Below the pieces are notes generated by a model. That model was not told the DNA's origin, ran no database searches, and was given only the letters and a program-made list of their open reading frames with translations. 64,000 nt of DNA. Origin: Halobacteroidaceae bacterium. GTDB taxonomy: Bacteria; Bacillota; Halanaerobiia; B1SED10-174. A program made the position numbers and the translations under genes. Positions within the stretch are counted from its first letter, which is position 1, and every line of letters begins with the position of its first letter. Where the stretch lies: positions 59,007-123,006 of the forward strand of contig PUNE01000128.1 in assembly GCA_003551665.1 (NCBI GenBank). Direction: 5' to 3'. Shown piece by piece: positions 10,599-20,300 of the stretch.

Positions 10599-11549
10599 AT
10601 GCCAGATAAATTACTGGAAATCAAGGATCTTAAGAAATATTTCCCGACAAAACAGGGGATGCTGCACGCTGTTGATGGTATCAATTTTGAAATTAAACGG
10701 GGAGAGACTCTCGGCCTGGTTGGGGAATCGGGCTGTGGTAAATCAACAACCGGCAGATTGCTGCTCCGCCTTCTGGAAGCAACAGGTGGTCAAATAATAT
10801 ATGAAGGTGAAGATATTGCTAATTATAATAGAAAAAAGATGAAAGAATTTGCCAAAAAGGCCCAGATGGTATTTCAGGACCCATTTTCTTCTTTAGATCC
10901 CCGGATGAGTGTTGCGGAAATTATCGGTGAACCCCTGCGGGTAAACCGGGTATATAAAAACGGAAGAGAAAGGCGAAAAAAAATTGAAGAAATGATGGAA
11001 TTTGCGGGGATTGCCCCCCGCCTGATTAATTCCTATCCTCATGAACTGGATGGCGGCCGAAGACAGAGGGTGGGAATAGCCCGGGCCCTGGTGTTAAATC
11101 CTGATTTCATGGTACTGGACGAACCGGTTTCAGCCCTGGATGTTTCAATTCAGGCCCAGATATTAAACCTTTTTGAGGATCTCCAGGAGGAATTTGACCT
11201 GACCTTTCTCTTTATTGCCCATGATCTTTCCGTTGTCAAGCACGTTAGCGACAGGATTGCCGTTATGTATATGGGTAAAATAGTGGAGTACGCTGATTTT
11301 GATAAGGTAATTTATGAACCAATGCACCCCTATACCCAGGCCCTGGTTTCGGCAATCCCCCGGATTAATCTGGATCAGAAAAGGGACCGGATTATTCTTG
11401 AAGGAGATGTTCCGAGTCCTGTGAACCCCGATCCCTATTGCCGTTTTTACGGGAGATGCAGAGAACGCAAAGATTTTTGCCGGGAACAGGAAGCCAACCT
11501 CGAAGAAATTGAACCAGGGCGTTTTGTCAGCTGTCTTTTGAGGCAATAA
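10599..11549 (+). CDS. Peptide ABC transporter ATPase (DppF/OppF type)
   Basis: [10 protein letters not shown] Walker A, variant signature [25 protein letters not shown]-terminal [13 protein letters not shown]. Confidence 0.95.
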   Translation: MPDKLLEIKDLKKYFPTKQGMLHAVDGINFEIKRGETLGLVGESGCGKSTTGRLLLRLLEATGGQIIYEGEDIANYNRKKMKEFAKKAQMVFQDPFSSLDPRMSVAEIIGEPLRVNRVYKNGRERRKKIEEMMEFAGIAPRLINSYPHELDGGRRQRVGIARALVLNPDFMVLDEPVSALDVSIQAQILNLFEDLQEEFDLTFLFIAHDLSVVKHVSDRIAVMYMGKIVEYADFDKVIYEPMHPYTQALVSAIPRINLDQKRDRIILEGDVPSPVNPDPYCRFYGRCRERKDFCREQEANLEEIEPGRFVSCLLRQ

Positions 11550-11578
11550 AGTCAAGGGGAAAGGGGAGTGAAGGAAAA

Positions 11579-12289
11579 ATGTCAGTTCGCCCGATTATTG
11601 GAATTACCATGAATACCAGGGCAGAGTTCTCATCTTATTATGTGGAATCGGTGGAAAGAGCGGGAGGTTGTCCCCTAATTCTTTCTCCGGTGGAAAACTG
11701 CGAAGCACTTTTGCCCATATTGGATAAGCTCGATGGAATAATTTTTTCTGGTGGAACAGATATTAACCCCTTTTATTACAACGATGGCCCCCGTTACGGC
11801 CTGGATGAGGTCAAACCGGGTCGGGACCGCTATGAATTTGAGTTAATTAAAATCTGCCTGGAAGAATATTCTTTTCCCATACTGGGAATCTGCCGGGGTA
11901 TGCAACTTCTCAATATTTTCCAGGGTGGGAACATGTATCAGTGCCTGGAAAAAGAAAAGCCAGAAGGTTTAATGCATGCCCTAATGGAAAAGTTTCCCCT
12001 GCATTATCCTTCTCATGCCGTGGAGATTGAAGAGACCTCACGCCTATATGGGCTGGTGGAAAAAACCGAAGTATTTGTCAATAGTCTTCACCACCAGGGG
12101 ATAAAGGAAGTGGGGTCGGAACTGGTTATAACCGCGCGGGCTCCTGATGGGATAATAGAGGGCCTGGAGCTTCCAGGGGAGAGATTTGTTGTTGCAGTGC
12201 AGTGGCATCCCGAAATGATGAGCAAAGGAGACGCAACTGCAGCAGCCATATTCAAAGGTTTTGTCCTGGAATGTATTTCTTCCGGGTAA
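11579..12289 (+). CDS. Class I glutamine amidotransferase-like gamma-glutamyl hydrolase (peptidase C26, PuuD-like)
   Basis: SGGTDINPFYY, ILGICRGMQLLNIFQGG (nucleophile Cys), VVAVQWHPE. Confidence 0.9.
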   Translation: MSVRPIIGITMNTRAEFSSYYVESVERAGGCPLILSPVENCEALLPILDKLDGIIFSGGTDINPFYYNDGPRYGLDEVKPGRDRYEFELIKICLEEYSFPILGICRGMQLLNIFQGGNMYQCLEKEKPEGLMHALMEKFPLHYPSHAVEIEETSRLYGLVEKTEVFVNSLHHQGIKEVGSELVITARAPDGIIEGLELPGERFVVAVQWHPEMMSKGDATAAAIFKGFVLECISSG

Positions 12290-12333
12290 GGGAACCTTTA
12301 GCCTCAGCCAGGAATTTAAAAAGAATAAAAAAT

Positions 12334-12359
12334 ACTGCCCTGTCCTATGACAGGGCAGT
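12334..12359 (+). terminator. Strong hairpin after the C26 hydrolase, possible terminator
   Basis: ACTGCCCTGTC-CTAT-GACAGGGCAGT perfect 11 bp stem; T-tract weak (GGTGTTTTAT). Confidence 0.55.
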
Positions 12360-12387
12360 GGTGTTTTATGGGGAAATTAGGGGCCCT

Positions 12388-12731
12388 GGTAAAAGTGGTT
12401 TTTCGGTTCTGGCAACGGGTCACAACCTTGATGATGAAACAGCAACTCTCCCGGGTAATATCCTCAACTGGGAGGTTGACAACCTTGGCAGGAAGGGGGA
12501 GGTCGAAGGGTAATGGTTCGCAGGGTTAAACCCCTCTGCCGCCTGACGGAAAGGGAGACAGCGGCATATTGCCTGGTCAGGGGGATCGACTATATTCAGG
12601 AACAATGTCTTTTTTCAGCAGGTGCCAGTCTTTTTAAACTTAAAGGGGTTCTCAATGAACTGGAAAAAATTCTCCCGGAACCAGGGATGGGTTCTCATAA
12701 AGGTCCTCAGGGGGAAATTTTTGTAATATAA
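12388..12731 (+). pseudogene. C-terminal relic of a TtuA/TIGR00269-type tRNA sulfurtransferase
   Basis: Frame 1: FSVLATGHNLDDETATLPGNILNWEVDNLGRKGEVEG*; a shifted frame continues VRRVKPLCRLTERETAAYCLVRGIDYIQEQCLFSAGAS. N-terminal PP-loop half is absent. Confidence 0.75.
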
Positions 12732-12762
12732 CAAGGAAAAGTTTAATATTAATAGAAGTAAG

Positions 12763-13788
12763 GTGAAGTTGGCTTTTGATTTCTTTCTGGAAAGGATGAT
12801 TAATTTGAGCAAAGCCCCCGAGAGCGCAGGGCAGATTATGGAAAAAATCAGGGAAACCGTTAACCGGGTTATGGTTTTGCCGGGTGAGGATATCCTGGAA
12901 TTAATGCTGGCAGCTGTGATTTGCCGGGGACACATTTTGCTTGACGATATTCCCGGTGTAGGAAAAACAATGCTGGCCAGGACTTTTTCCAGTTCCCTGG
13001 GGTTGAATTTTAAAAGAATCCAGTTTACTCCCGACCTTTTACCGGCCGATGTAACTGGTATGAACATTTTTAACCAGAAGGAGAGGGAATTTAATTTCCG
13101 GCCCGGTCCTGTTTTTACCAATATTCTTCTGGCTGATGAGATCAACAGGGCAACCCCCAGGACCCAGTCCAGTCTCCTGGAATCAATGCAGGAAGCAACA
13201 GTAACGATTGATGGGGAAACGCATCGTTTGCAGGATCCTTTCCTGGTCCTGGCAACCCAGAACCCGGTGGAAATGGAGGGAACCTTTCCCCTCCCGGAGG
13301 CCCAGCTGGACCGTTTCCTTTTCTGTCTGCGCCTGGGTTATCCTTCTGCTGATGGAGAGCGGGAAATAGTCAATCGCTTTATTAATGACAATCCCCTAAA
13401 AAAGGTTCAACCTATTGCTGGAACCCAGGAAGTTCAGTGGCTCCGGGAGGCTGCAAAGAAGGTTTACCTGGCTCCACCAGTGCAGGAATACCTTGTTTCT
13501 CTGAGCAGAAATACCCGGGAACTGGAAGATGTGCGGCTGGGAGCAAGCCCCCGTGGCACCCTTTATCTTGCCAGGGCTGCCCAGGCGGTGGCTTTAATCA
13601 GGGGTCGGGATTATGTCCTGCCTGATGACGTGCAGGATGTGGCTGAGCCCGTGCTTGCCCACCGGCTTCTGACTGCAGTTTCTTCAGCAGTTTTCGAGGT
13701 AACAGGGCAGGACCTTGTAGAGAAAGCTCTAAAGAATACCCCGGTTCCAGTGGGACCATTTGCCGAAGGTGAGGCCGATGCAACCTAA
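12763..13788 (+). CDS. MoxR-family AAA+ ATPase
   Basis: DDIPGVGKTMLARTF, ADEINRATPRTQSSLLESMQE, LATQNPVEMEGTFPLPEAQLDRF. Confidence 0.95.
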   Translation: MKLAFDFFLERMINLSKAPESAGQIMEKIRETVNRVMVLPGEDILELMLAAVICRGHILLDDIPGVGKTMLARTFSSSLGLNFKRIQFTPDLLPADVTGMNIFNQKEREFNFRPGPVFTNILLADEINRATPRTQSSLLESMQEATVTIDGETHRLQDPFLVLATQNPVEMEGTFPLPEAQLDRFLFCLRLGYPSADGEREIVNRFINDNPLKKVQPIAGTQEVQWLREAAKKVYLAPPVQEYLVSLSRNTRELEDVRLGASPRGTLYLARAAQAVALIRGRDYVLPDDVQDVAEPVLAHRLLTAVSSAVFEVTGQDLVEKALKNTPVPVGPFAEGEADAT

Positions 13789-15010
13789 AAAAGTAATGCA
13801 GGTGGGAGGGGTTCTTGTTTTTATCGGGATTGCTGCTGGAAGCACCCTGGGTACCCTTCCGGGACTTGTCCTTGTGGTGATGGGGGTTTTTTCCTGGCAA
13901 TGGGAAAATAATATCCTGGGGCGGGTTTACCCCGAAATCGCACTGGAAAAAAGAAGAGCCTTTCCCGGTGAGGAGGTCCGGGGTTATACCAGCATTGTCA
14001 ATTTTCAGCCTTTTCCTATACCCCGCCTGAGACTTTTTATTGACTGGCCACCAAATCTCAGTTCGCCTGAAGGAGAAGAGGTTATTTTGTCCCCTGAGTC
14101 AACCAATTTTCAGATTGTCCAGGCTTTTGGGCTGCGCTGGTTTGAAAAAATCCGGCGCCGGTTCTCCATTCCCTGTAAGTTGAGGGGAGAATATAGCCTG
14201 GGCCCCCTGGTAATGAGGGCAGGGGATCTTTTTGGGTTTTCGGAAGCCTATAGAAACGTAAAAAAAGGAGAGCGGTTCCTTGTTTATCCCCGCCAGGTCC
14301 CGGTCAATTTAATTAAATCCGATTCCCGCAGCCCCTTTGGAGAAAGGAGCGAGGTGAGCTGGATTTTCGAGGATCCTGTTCTTTTCCGGGGCAGCAGGGA
14401 TTACCTGCCCGGGGACCCCTATTCCCGAATCGAATGGAAGGCAACTGCAAGAACGGGAACCCTGCAAACAAGGCTTGTAGATGCTTCTTTTGCCAATGAA
14501 GTGGGACTGGTGGTTAATATAGCCACCCAGCCCTTTAGCTGGCAGATAGACCGGGCCCTCCTGGAAAAAAACCTGATGGTTGTAGCTTCCCTGCTTCCAT
14601 TTGTTCTTAAAGAAAAATACCGTTTTGCGGTTTATTCTAACGGGCGAATAGGTGGGATTCGTTCTACCGCGGGGATGGATGTGGGGAGTGGAACTGCTCA
14701 CTACAGGCAGTGCCTGGAATTTCTTTCCCGGCTTTTACCAGGGGCAAGAACGGAATTTGCAGAAGTTCTGGCAGCAACAGGTAGGAAGCTTGGTGAAAAA
14801 GCACATATTGTGGTTTTTTCAGCCATTATAAATCCCCAGATTGTGAAAGAAATCAGGCATCTCCAAGGTCGACAGAGGAAGGTAACCCTGATTCACTCCG
14901 GCTCCAGGCCTGAAGATGGCTTCCCCAGGGGGATCAGGGGGTATCAGGTAATGGAAGGAGGGCGCTGGGATGAGCTGGAAGGTATTACGCTTCATCCGTT
15001 CGGGCATTGA
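13778..15010 (+). CDS. DUF58 domain protein
   Basis: FRGSRDYLPGDPYSRIEWKATARTGTLQTRLVD typical of DUF58; overlaps the moxR stop. ATG 13778 preferred over 13760. Confidence 0.9.
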   Translation: MQPKKVMQVGGVLVFIGIAAGSTLGTLPGLVLVVMGVFSWQWENNILGRVYPEIALEKRRAFPGEEVRGYTSIVNFQPFPIPRLRLFIDWPPNLSSPEGEEVILSPESTNFQIVQAFGLRWFEKIRRRFSIPCKLRGEYSLGPLVMRAGDLFGFSEAYRNVKKGERFLVYPRQVPVNLIKSDSRSPFGERSEVSWIFEDPVLFRGSRDYLPGDPYSRIEWKATARTGTLQTRLVDASFANEVGLVVNIATQPFSWQIDRALLEKNLMVVASLLPFVLKEKYRFAVYSNGRIGGIRSTAGMDVGSGTAHYRQCLEFLSRLLPGARTEFAEVLAATGRKLGEKAHIVVFSAIINPQIVKEIRHLQGRQRKVTLIHSGSRPEDGFPRGIRGYQVMEGGRWDELEGITLHPFGH

Positions 15011-16373
15011 TATATTTGCAGTTTTAGCCCTGCTGGGGTTTTTGCTACCCTGGTTTTTACTAGCGGGGGACCTTTCTGATTACCCGATAGGCGTGCCCCT
15101 TTTTATTCGTTTAGCTTTCCTTATTTTCTGGGGGCGTTATCTGACCCGCTTTTTCCAGCGCTCCCCATTATTTTCCACCGAAAAAAACCAGAAAATTGGC
15201 AGTATTAGTTTTATCCTGATCAGTATGGGGATTTTAATTTTCCTAATCTATTATCCCTTCCTGGGAGGTCCCCCCGAGGACACCTTCAGCTGGTTTTTCC
15301 TTTCTATTATCGCCCTCTTATGGGGAATGAAAAGCGGGACAGATGAAGTAACCGGTAAAACTTTACACCGGGTTTTGACCGGGGGTGCTTTCAGTTTTGC
15401 CCTGTTTTTTTATATTGCCTATCGCATGGGAATCTGGGAACAATTTCAAGACCAGGCCGTGCCCTTTACCATGGTCTGGTTTCTGTTAATTATTGTGACC
15501 CTGGGGCTTTTCCGGGTGTTGGAATATTCCCGGTACAGCTCTGAAAGAGCTGAAAAAATAAGCCGGTTCTGGTCTCCTTTTATCGGTATCCTGGCCATTA
15601 CCTGTGTTTTTTTAGCAGTGATTGTGAGTTTTGTAATTCCCGGTATAGTTAATATTCTAAGGGTTCCATTCAGGGCTATCCTGGCTGTGGGACAGTTCAT
15701 TCTGACAGGAGTCCTCTGGGTTGTTTCCTATATTGCAGCAGGAGTAATCTATCTTTTGAACCGCCTCATTACACCTGTGGAATGGGAAATGGAGATGGAA
15801 CAAAACGGGCAACTTGGACTACAGGAAGAACTATCTGAACTGGCAGAACAGACAGAACCTATTTCCCAAACTGCCGTTGAATACACTGCGGTTTTGATTA
15901 CCCTGGTTATTTTCGGGGTAATAGCTTTTATTATTATGACCCTGATCCGAAAAGGCAGGGGCAAAGAAGAAGAACAGGAGGAAACAAGGGAGTCCCTAGT
16001 TTCTCCGGCTACCTTAAGTCGCTGGGCCAGTGAGTCCTGGCAGGGATTTAAAACCAACTGGAGTGACAGGCTTAACAGATTAAAAAGGTCGCGGGGTTAC
16101 AGATCCGCGACAGAAATTTATAATGCTGTCCTGGAAGCACTGGGGGGCCGGGGATATCCCCGACCCCGGGAAATGACCCCCCACCGTTTTCAGCCCAGGA
16201 TCAAGAAACTTCTTCCCGAAAGTGGTGAAAAGTTGGATCGCATTCTGGAAACCTTTTCGGGAGAATATTATGCGGGAAGAAAGATTGAACAGGAGGAAAT
16301 CCAGGGTCTTCTGGAAGATATGAGGGAAATATTGAGATCGATAGGAAAACTGGAAAAAAAGAAAAAAGAATGA
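14970..16373 (+). CDS. Membrane protein with C-terminal DUF4129-like region
   Basis: Multiple TMs, then SATEIYNAVLEALGGRGYPRPREMTPHRFQPRI...FSGEYYAGRKI; overlaps the DUF58 ORF. Confidence 0.75.
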   Translation: MSWKVLRFIRSGIDIFAVLALLGFLLPWFLLAGDLSDYPIGVPLFIRLAFLIFWGRYLTRFFQRSPLFSTEKNQKIGSISFILISMGILIFLIYYPFLGGPPEDTFSWFFLSIIALLWGMKSGTDEVTGKTLHRVLTGGAFSFALFFYIAYRMGIWEQFQDQAVPFTMVWFLLIIVTLGLFRVLEYSRYSSERAEKISRFWSPFIGILAITCVFLAVIVSFVIPGIVNILRVPFRAILAVGQFILTGVLWVVSYIAAGVIYLLNRLITPVEWEMEMEQNGQLGLQEELSELAEQTEPISQTAVEYTAVLITLVIFGVIAFIIMTLIRKGRGKEEEQEETRESLVSPATLSRWASESWQGFKTNWSDRLNRLKRSRGYRSATEIYNAVLEALGGRGYPRPREMTPHRFQPRIKKLLPESGEKLDRILETFSGEYYAGRKIEQEEIQGLLEDMREILRSIGKLEKKKKE

Positions 16374-16375
16374 GA

Positions 16376-16401
16376 AAAGGGCTCACCGCGGTGAACCCTT
16401 T
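16376..16401. terminator. Bidirectional terminator between convergent genes
   Basis: AAAGGGCTCACCGCGGTGAACCCTTT followed by ATTTTAT. Confidence 0.7.
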
Positions 16402-16404
16402 ATT

Positions 16405-17274
16405 TTATGCTCTTTTTTTCATGTAGTCCAGAATATCTTCGGGGATTTCTCTACCTTCGGGAAGTCGTTCTTCAAAGTTCTCCTGGTAGTAAAAAGTTAG
16501 CAAGGCTTCTTTGAAATCCTCGTTAAAATCTTCGTTAATCGGTCCGGTGAAGAGCTCATATTTCCGGAGGAGTTCTTTTACCTCCAGCAGGGTACTTCCT
16601 TTTAGGGGAATTTGCTTTACTTCCCGGGGTGAAAAATAGAGGTAGAAAAGGGAAAGCATGTCAGCAAGCCTGTCAATGGGGTGGGGATCATCATCCACCC
16701 TCAAATCAATATATTTGTCGGTGAGCCCCCCGTAACCTCCCTTTTCCCGGTATACAACCAGGGCTGCAGCCTGCTGACCTCTTTTGTCGCCACCTGCTTT
16801 CTGGCCTGCCTGCAGGGACTTTAATAGTCTGTCCGCAAGTTCTCCCGTGGAAGACTCAAAGGTTTCGACCATGGCTTCAACTGTAGCCCTGCTTACGAGA
16901 ATGTTACCCTGGGCCGAAAAGTTCTCGCCGGAAATGGCTCCTGCCCAGTCCAGGCATTCTTCGCCGGTAAATGAAGCGGAACGCCCGTGAACATCAATTA
17001 TCCCCACCTGCCGATGAGCTGAGTCCTTATCCTTACCTGTCAATTCTTCAATGGCCTCCTGGGGAGTTTTCCCCTGGGCAAGGAGTTCAAGCCCATCAGG
17101 TCCGTAAGCGGGATTGGCCAGGGCCTGGGTGGCAACTGCTCCTACCCCTGCCCGGATGTTAGGGACAATTGCACCAGCAGCAAGGAATTTTGACTGGACA
17201 GCGATTCCCAGGTCCCCGTTTTTCCGATCGAAACCAGCGATGGAAAAAGTGGAAGTTTTTATCGTCTTTTTCAT
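16405..17274 (-). CDS. DUF1028 family (Ntn-hydrolase-like) protein
   Basis: STFSIAGFDRKNGDLGIAVQSKFLAAGAIVPNIRAGVGAVATQALANPAYGPDGL is the DUF1028 signature. Start moved to ATG 17274 after CCAGGAGGTAGG. Confidence 0.88.
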   Translation of the reverse strand: MKKTIKTSTFSIAGFDRKNGDLGIAVQSKFLAAGAIVPNIRAGVGAVATQALANPAYGPDGLELLAQGKTPQEAIEELTGKDKDSAHRQVGIIDVHGRSASFTGEECLDWAGAISGENFSAQGNILVSRATVEAMVETFESSTGELADRLLKSLQAGQKAGGDKRGQQAAALVVYREKGGYGGLTDKYIDLRVDDDPHPIDRLADMLSLFYLYFSPREVKQIPLKGSTLLEVKELLRKYELFTGPINEDFNEDFKEALLTFYYQENFEERLPEGREIPEDILDYMKKRA

Positions 17275-17336
17275 TTTTCCTACCTCCTGGAAATTTTCTT
17301 TTTTAAAACATTTAACCATAGAGATATTATAACAGA

Positions 17337-17366
17337 AAAAAGCCAGCGGGAAAATTTTCCCGCTGG
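17337..17366 (-). terminator. Terminator of the large activase gene
   Basis: CCAGCGGGAAAATTTTCCCGCTGG perfect 24 bp palindrome; minus-strand T-tract follows. Confidence 0.8.
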
Positions 17367-17370
17367 TTAT

Positions 17371-20300
17371 TTATACTTTAACCTCTTTTTGCATTTTATT
17401 TTTTACCTTCTGGCTGGCCTGATAAACCAGGCTTTCAATGAACTCTTCCCGGTTAGAATCTTCCCGGCCGTCATAGTAAATGGAAATGACGGGAATATCA
17501 ATTTCCTCCTGCAGGGCATTCTGCTGGGCTTCTACAACTGACCCCGGCATACAGGTAAATGGTGCCACAAAAATGGCTCCCCCTACCCGTAAGCGGTCAG
17601 CAAAGCAGGCAGTTCGCCCAATGGTCATCGGGGGTTCTCCCCCGTAGTGCTTGGAAACGTAGGGGAGGGCTCGCTTCTGGATTTCTTCGGGGCGGGGCTC
17701 ATGCTGGTCAGCGAGAAGCTTTCCGGCAGCTTTTTCCATGCGCTGTTCGTGGCGGTGGGCAACCTTGAGCATCCAGCCATATCCCTGGCTAGTAAGAAAA
17801 GCACCCAGCTGGCGGTCGTTTTTGATTGCTTCTCTGGCTTCCTGGCGGGTGATATGGGCGGTATAGAGGAAAATTTCTGTTGCGGGTGACATCAAAACCT
17901 CGCCCCCTGCTGCTTCAATTTTACGGGCAATATCCTGGTTACAGCGATCGTCGATGCGGACGTAGAATTCTCCAGCAAGGACAATCTGGGGTCGGTCTGC
18001 CTCCTGCTCCCGAACGTCAAGGAATTCCTGTGATGCCCGGGCGAGGAGATTTTCTATTTCCTGGAGCAGGGCTCCGCGGATTATCTGGAAAGTGCTGAAC
18101 CCATGATTTTCCAAAAGGTCCAAAAGTTTATTGGAGTGTTTGCGGAAAAGCTCGTCGCTTTGCCCCTGTTCTTTCTCGTAGGGCCTGGAAGCAAAGAGCA
18201 TTTTGTAAAGCATATCCATGGCCAGCATTCCATCAAAGGCCCCGATTACAAAGCCCAGGCCGAAGCGCTTGAAAACGTCGTCGATTTTGATGGAGCAGAT
18301 TCTCCGATCGCCGTGACCGGCTTTATTCAGGATCAGGGATTGGGCTGGAGCATACATGCCGTAACGGCAGGGGCCACAGGCCCATCCCTGGAAGAATACA
18401 CTCTCCTTTTCCTGGCTGACCCGGGGATTATCCTTGATAAATTCCAGGAAATCCTGGACATTCTGGATAAAGGGGAGGCATTCTTCTCCATTAACATATT
18501 TTCTGGCCAGGGTCAGGTCGTGGTCTGTACTGCGGGGGAGAATTTCCGCCTCGATTCCCTTGTTGCGGAAAAGGGCCTGGAATACACTGGCGTGGCGGGT
18601 TGGCTCGGGGATATAGATTCTTTTCCAGTCCTGGCTGCTGATGGGGTGAGTAGTGGCATCCAGGAAGGGAGGGATCACGGAATCCCTGCGGGCCCGACAG
18701 GTATTTTTAAAGGCTTCCAGTCGGGTAATCAATCCTGCCGGGGCAGTGTGTTCATCCAGGGTTAACCGTAAAAACCCGGTCAGGTTGCCCAGGAAATGGC
18801 GGAGCATGGCGTTGGGGCCACATTTAAAGGGATCCTGGAAAACGATGTTGAAAATGGGCAGGCCGGTTTCATGGGCCCTGGCATTTAAAAAGCGAGCCAT
18901 GATTGCAGCGGTTAACATTTTCTGAACCTGGAAGGGATAGATATTTTCCGTTTTTTCTGCAACCTCACCCATGTACTGGATTAACTCTTCCCGGTAGGGT
19001 TCCAGGGTTGGAGAATTAACCCGGCCTTCGTAAAAACCCCGGAATAATTCAAAGAAATGGTCCTGAGTCAGGGGTAATAGACCTCTCTTGCGGGCAAATT
19101 CCAGAGAACCCTTGGCCACAAAATCATCGTAGAGGGTGTAGGATCGTCCCAGGAAAACTGCAGTTACTTCATCGGGGTAGTCCTTTAATTCTTCCAGAAT
19201 TTTTACAGCATCAGCTTCCATATCCCAGGAAAATTTTTCCCGGGCGGCATAGGCTTTTTCCACTGCCATCTGGAATTTTTCCCGGGAGAAATTTTCTCCC
19301 AGGAGCTTGCGGGCAGCAGGTTCGAGTTGCTTTTCAATTCTTTTTTGACCTCTCCGAAAGTTTAGCTGGGCATAAAGGTGTTTTTCTGGTGGAATATCTA
19401 CAGATTCTGCAACAACCCGGTCCTGAGTCTGAAGCAAGGAACAGGTAAAACCTCTGGGCCAGTTGGGGAACCAGGGTAAAGCTTCCAGGTCAATGGGTTC
19501 TGGACTGAAGATGAAGTCCAGGTCCATATCAACAAGTTCTGCGTAGTGGCCGACAATGATTTCCATGGGGTAGCACATATCCGAGTTGAGCATTTGCTTG
19601 CCGCGCTCCAGGGTTTTCTGGTCGCTTTCTGAAGACTGGACAACTCTCGCACCAAGCTCCCGGAAAAAGGCAGCAAAGAAGGGATACAGGTCATAGTTCA
19701 AACCAGCCCGGGCCAGTCCAACACTGGGGCCGGTGGTGCTGGGTTCTCCTGCGGCCTGGTAAAAAAGCTTGTTCCTATGGCTGATATAATCGGGGAGGTT
19801 GATGCCCTCCACGGATTTTTCAAGGTCAGAAAAACGTCCACAGCGGTCACCGTAGATAAAGCTCGAGTTATCGCTGAAGGTTATAATATCAAGGGTGCAG
19901 TTGTGTTCATGTTCGCACTTTGCGCTGCATTTCTTTTTTTCTACCTGGAAAGAATTCAGTCGGTTCAGGCTGCGGAAAACGAATTTGGGTTTATCGCCTT
20001 TTTCGGAGAAAAATTTGGCCATCAGGGCACTGCCCAGGGCTCCAGTCAGTTCGGGATTGGCGGGAACGTGGATTTCACGGCCTGTTTCCCCGGCAAAGGC
20101 AGCGGCAAGGGCATGGTTTTTTGCCGTAGCGCCGGTAAAGATCAGCCTCCCTTCCAGGGCCCTGTTTTCAGCGGTCTTGTTCATGTAATTACGGGCAGAA
20201 GAATAGGCCAGGCTGGCCAGCTGTGATGAAAGGGGGAGACCCCTTGCAGCGGCTGAAACAAGAGCTGATTGGGAAAGCAGGGTACAGGTATCTCCAAGGT

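Noticed and set aside
12615-13145. 176 aa minus-strand ORF
   Set aside because: Opposite the MoxR gene and the TtuA-like relic; composition typical of an antisense frame.
18103-18765. 220 aa plus-strand ORF and other long ORFs opposite the activase gene
   Set aside because: Antisense shadow ORFs of the strongly supported 1451 aa minus-strand gene; no recognised motifs or ribosome sites.
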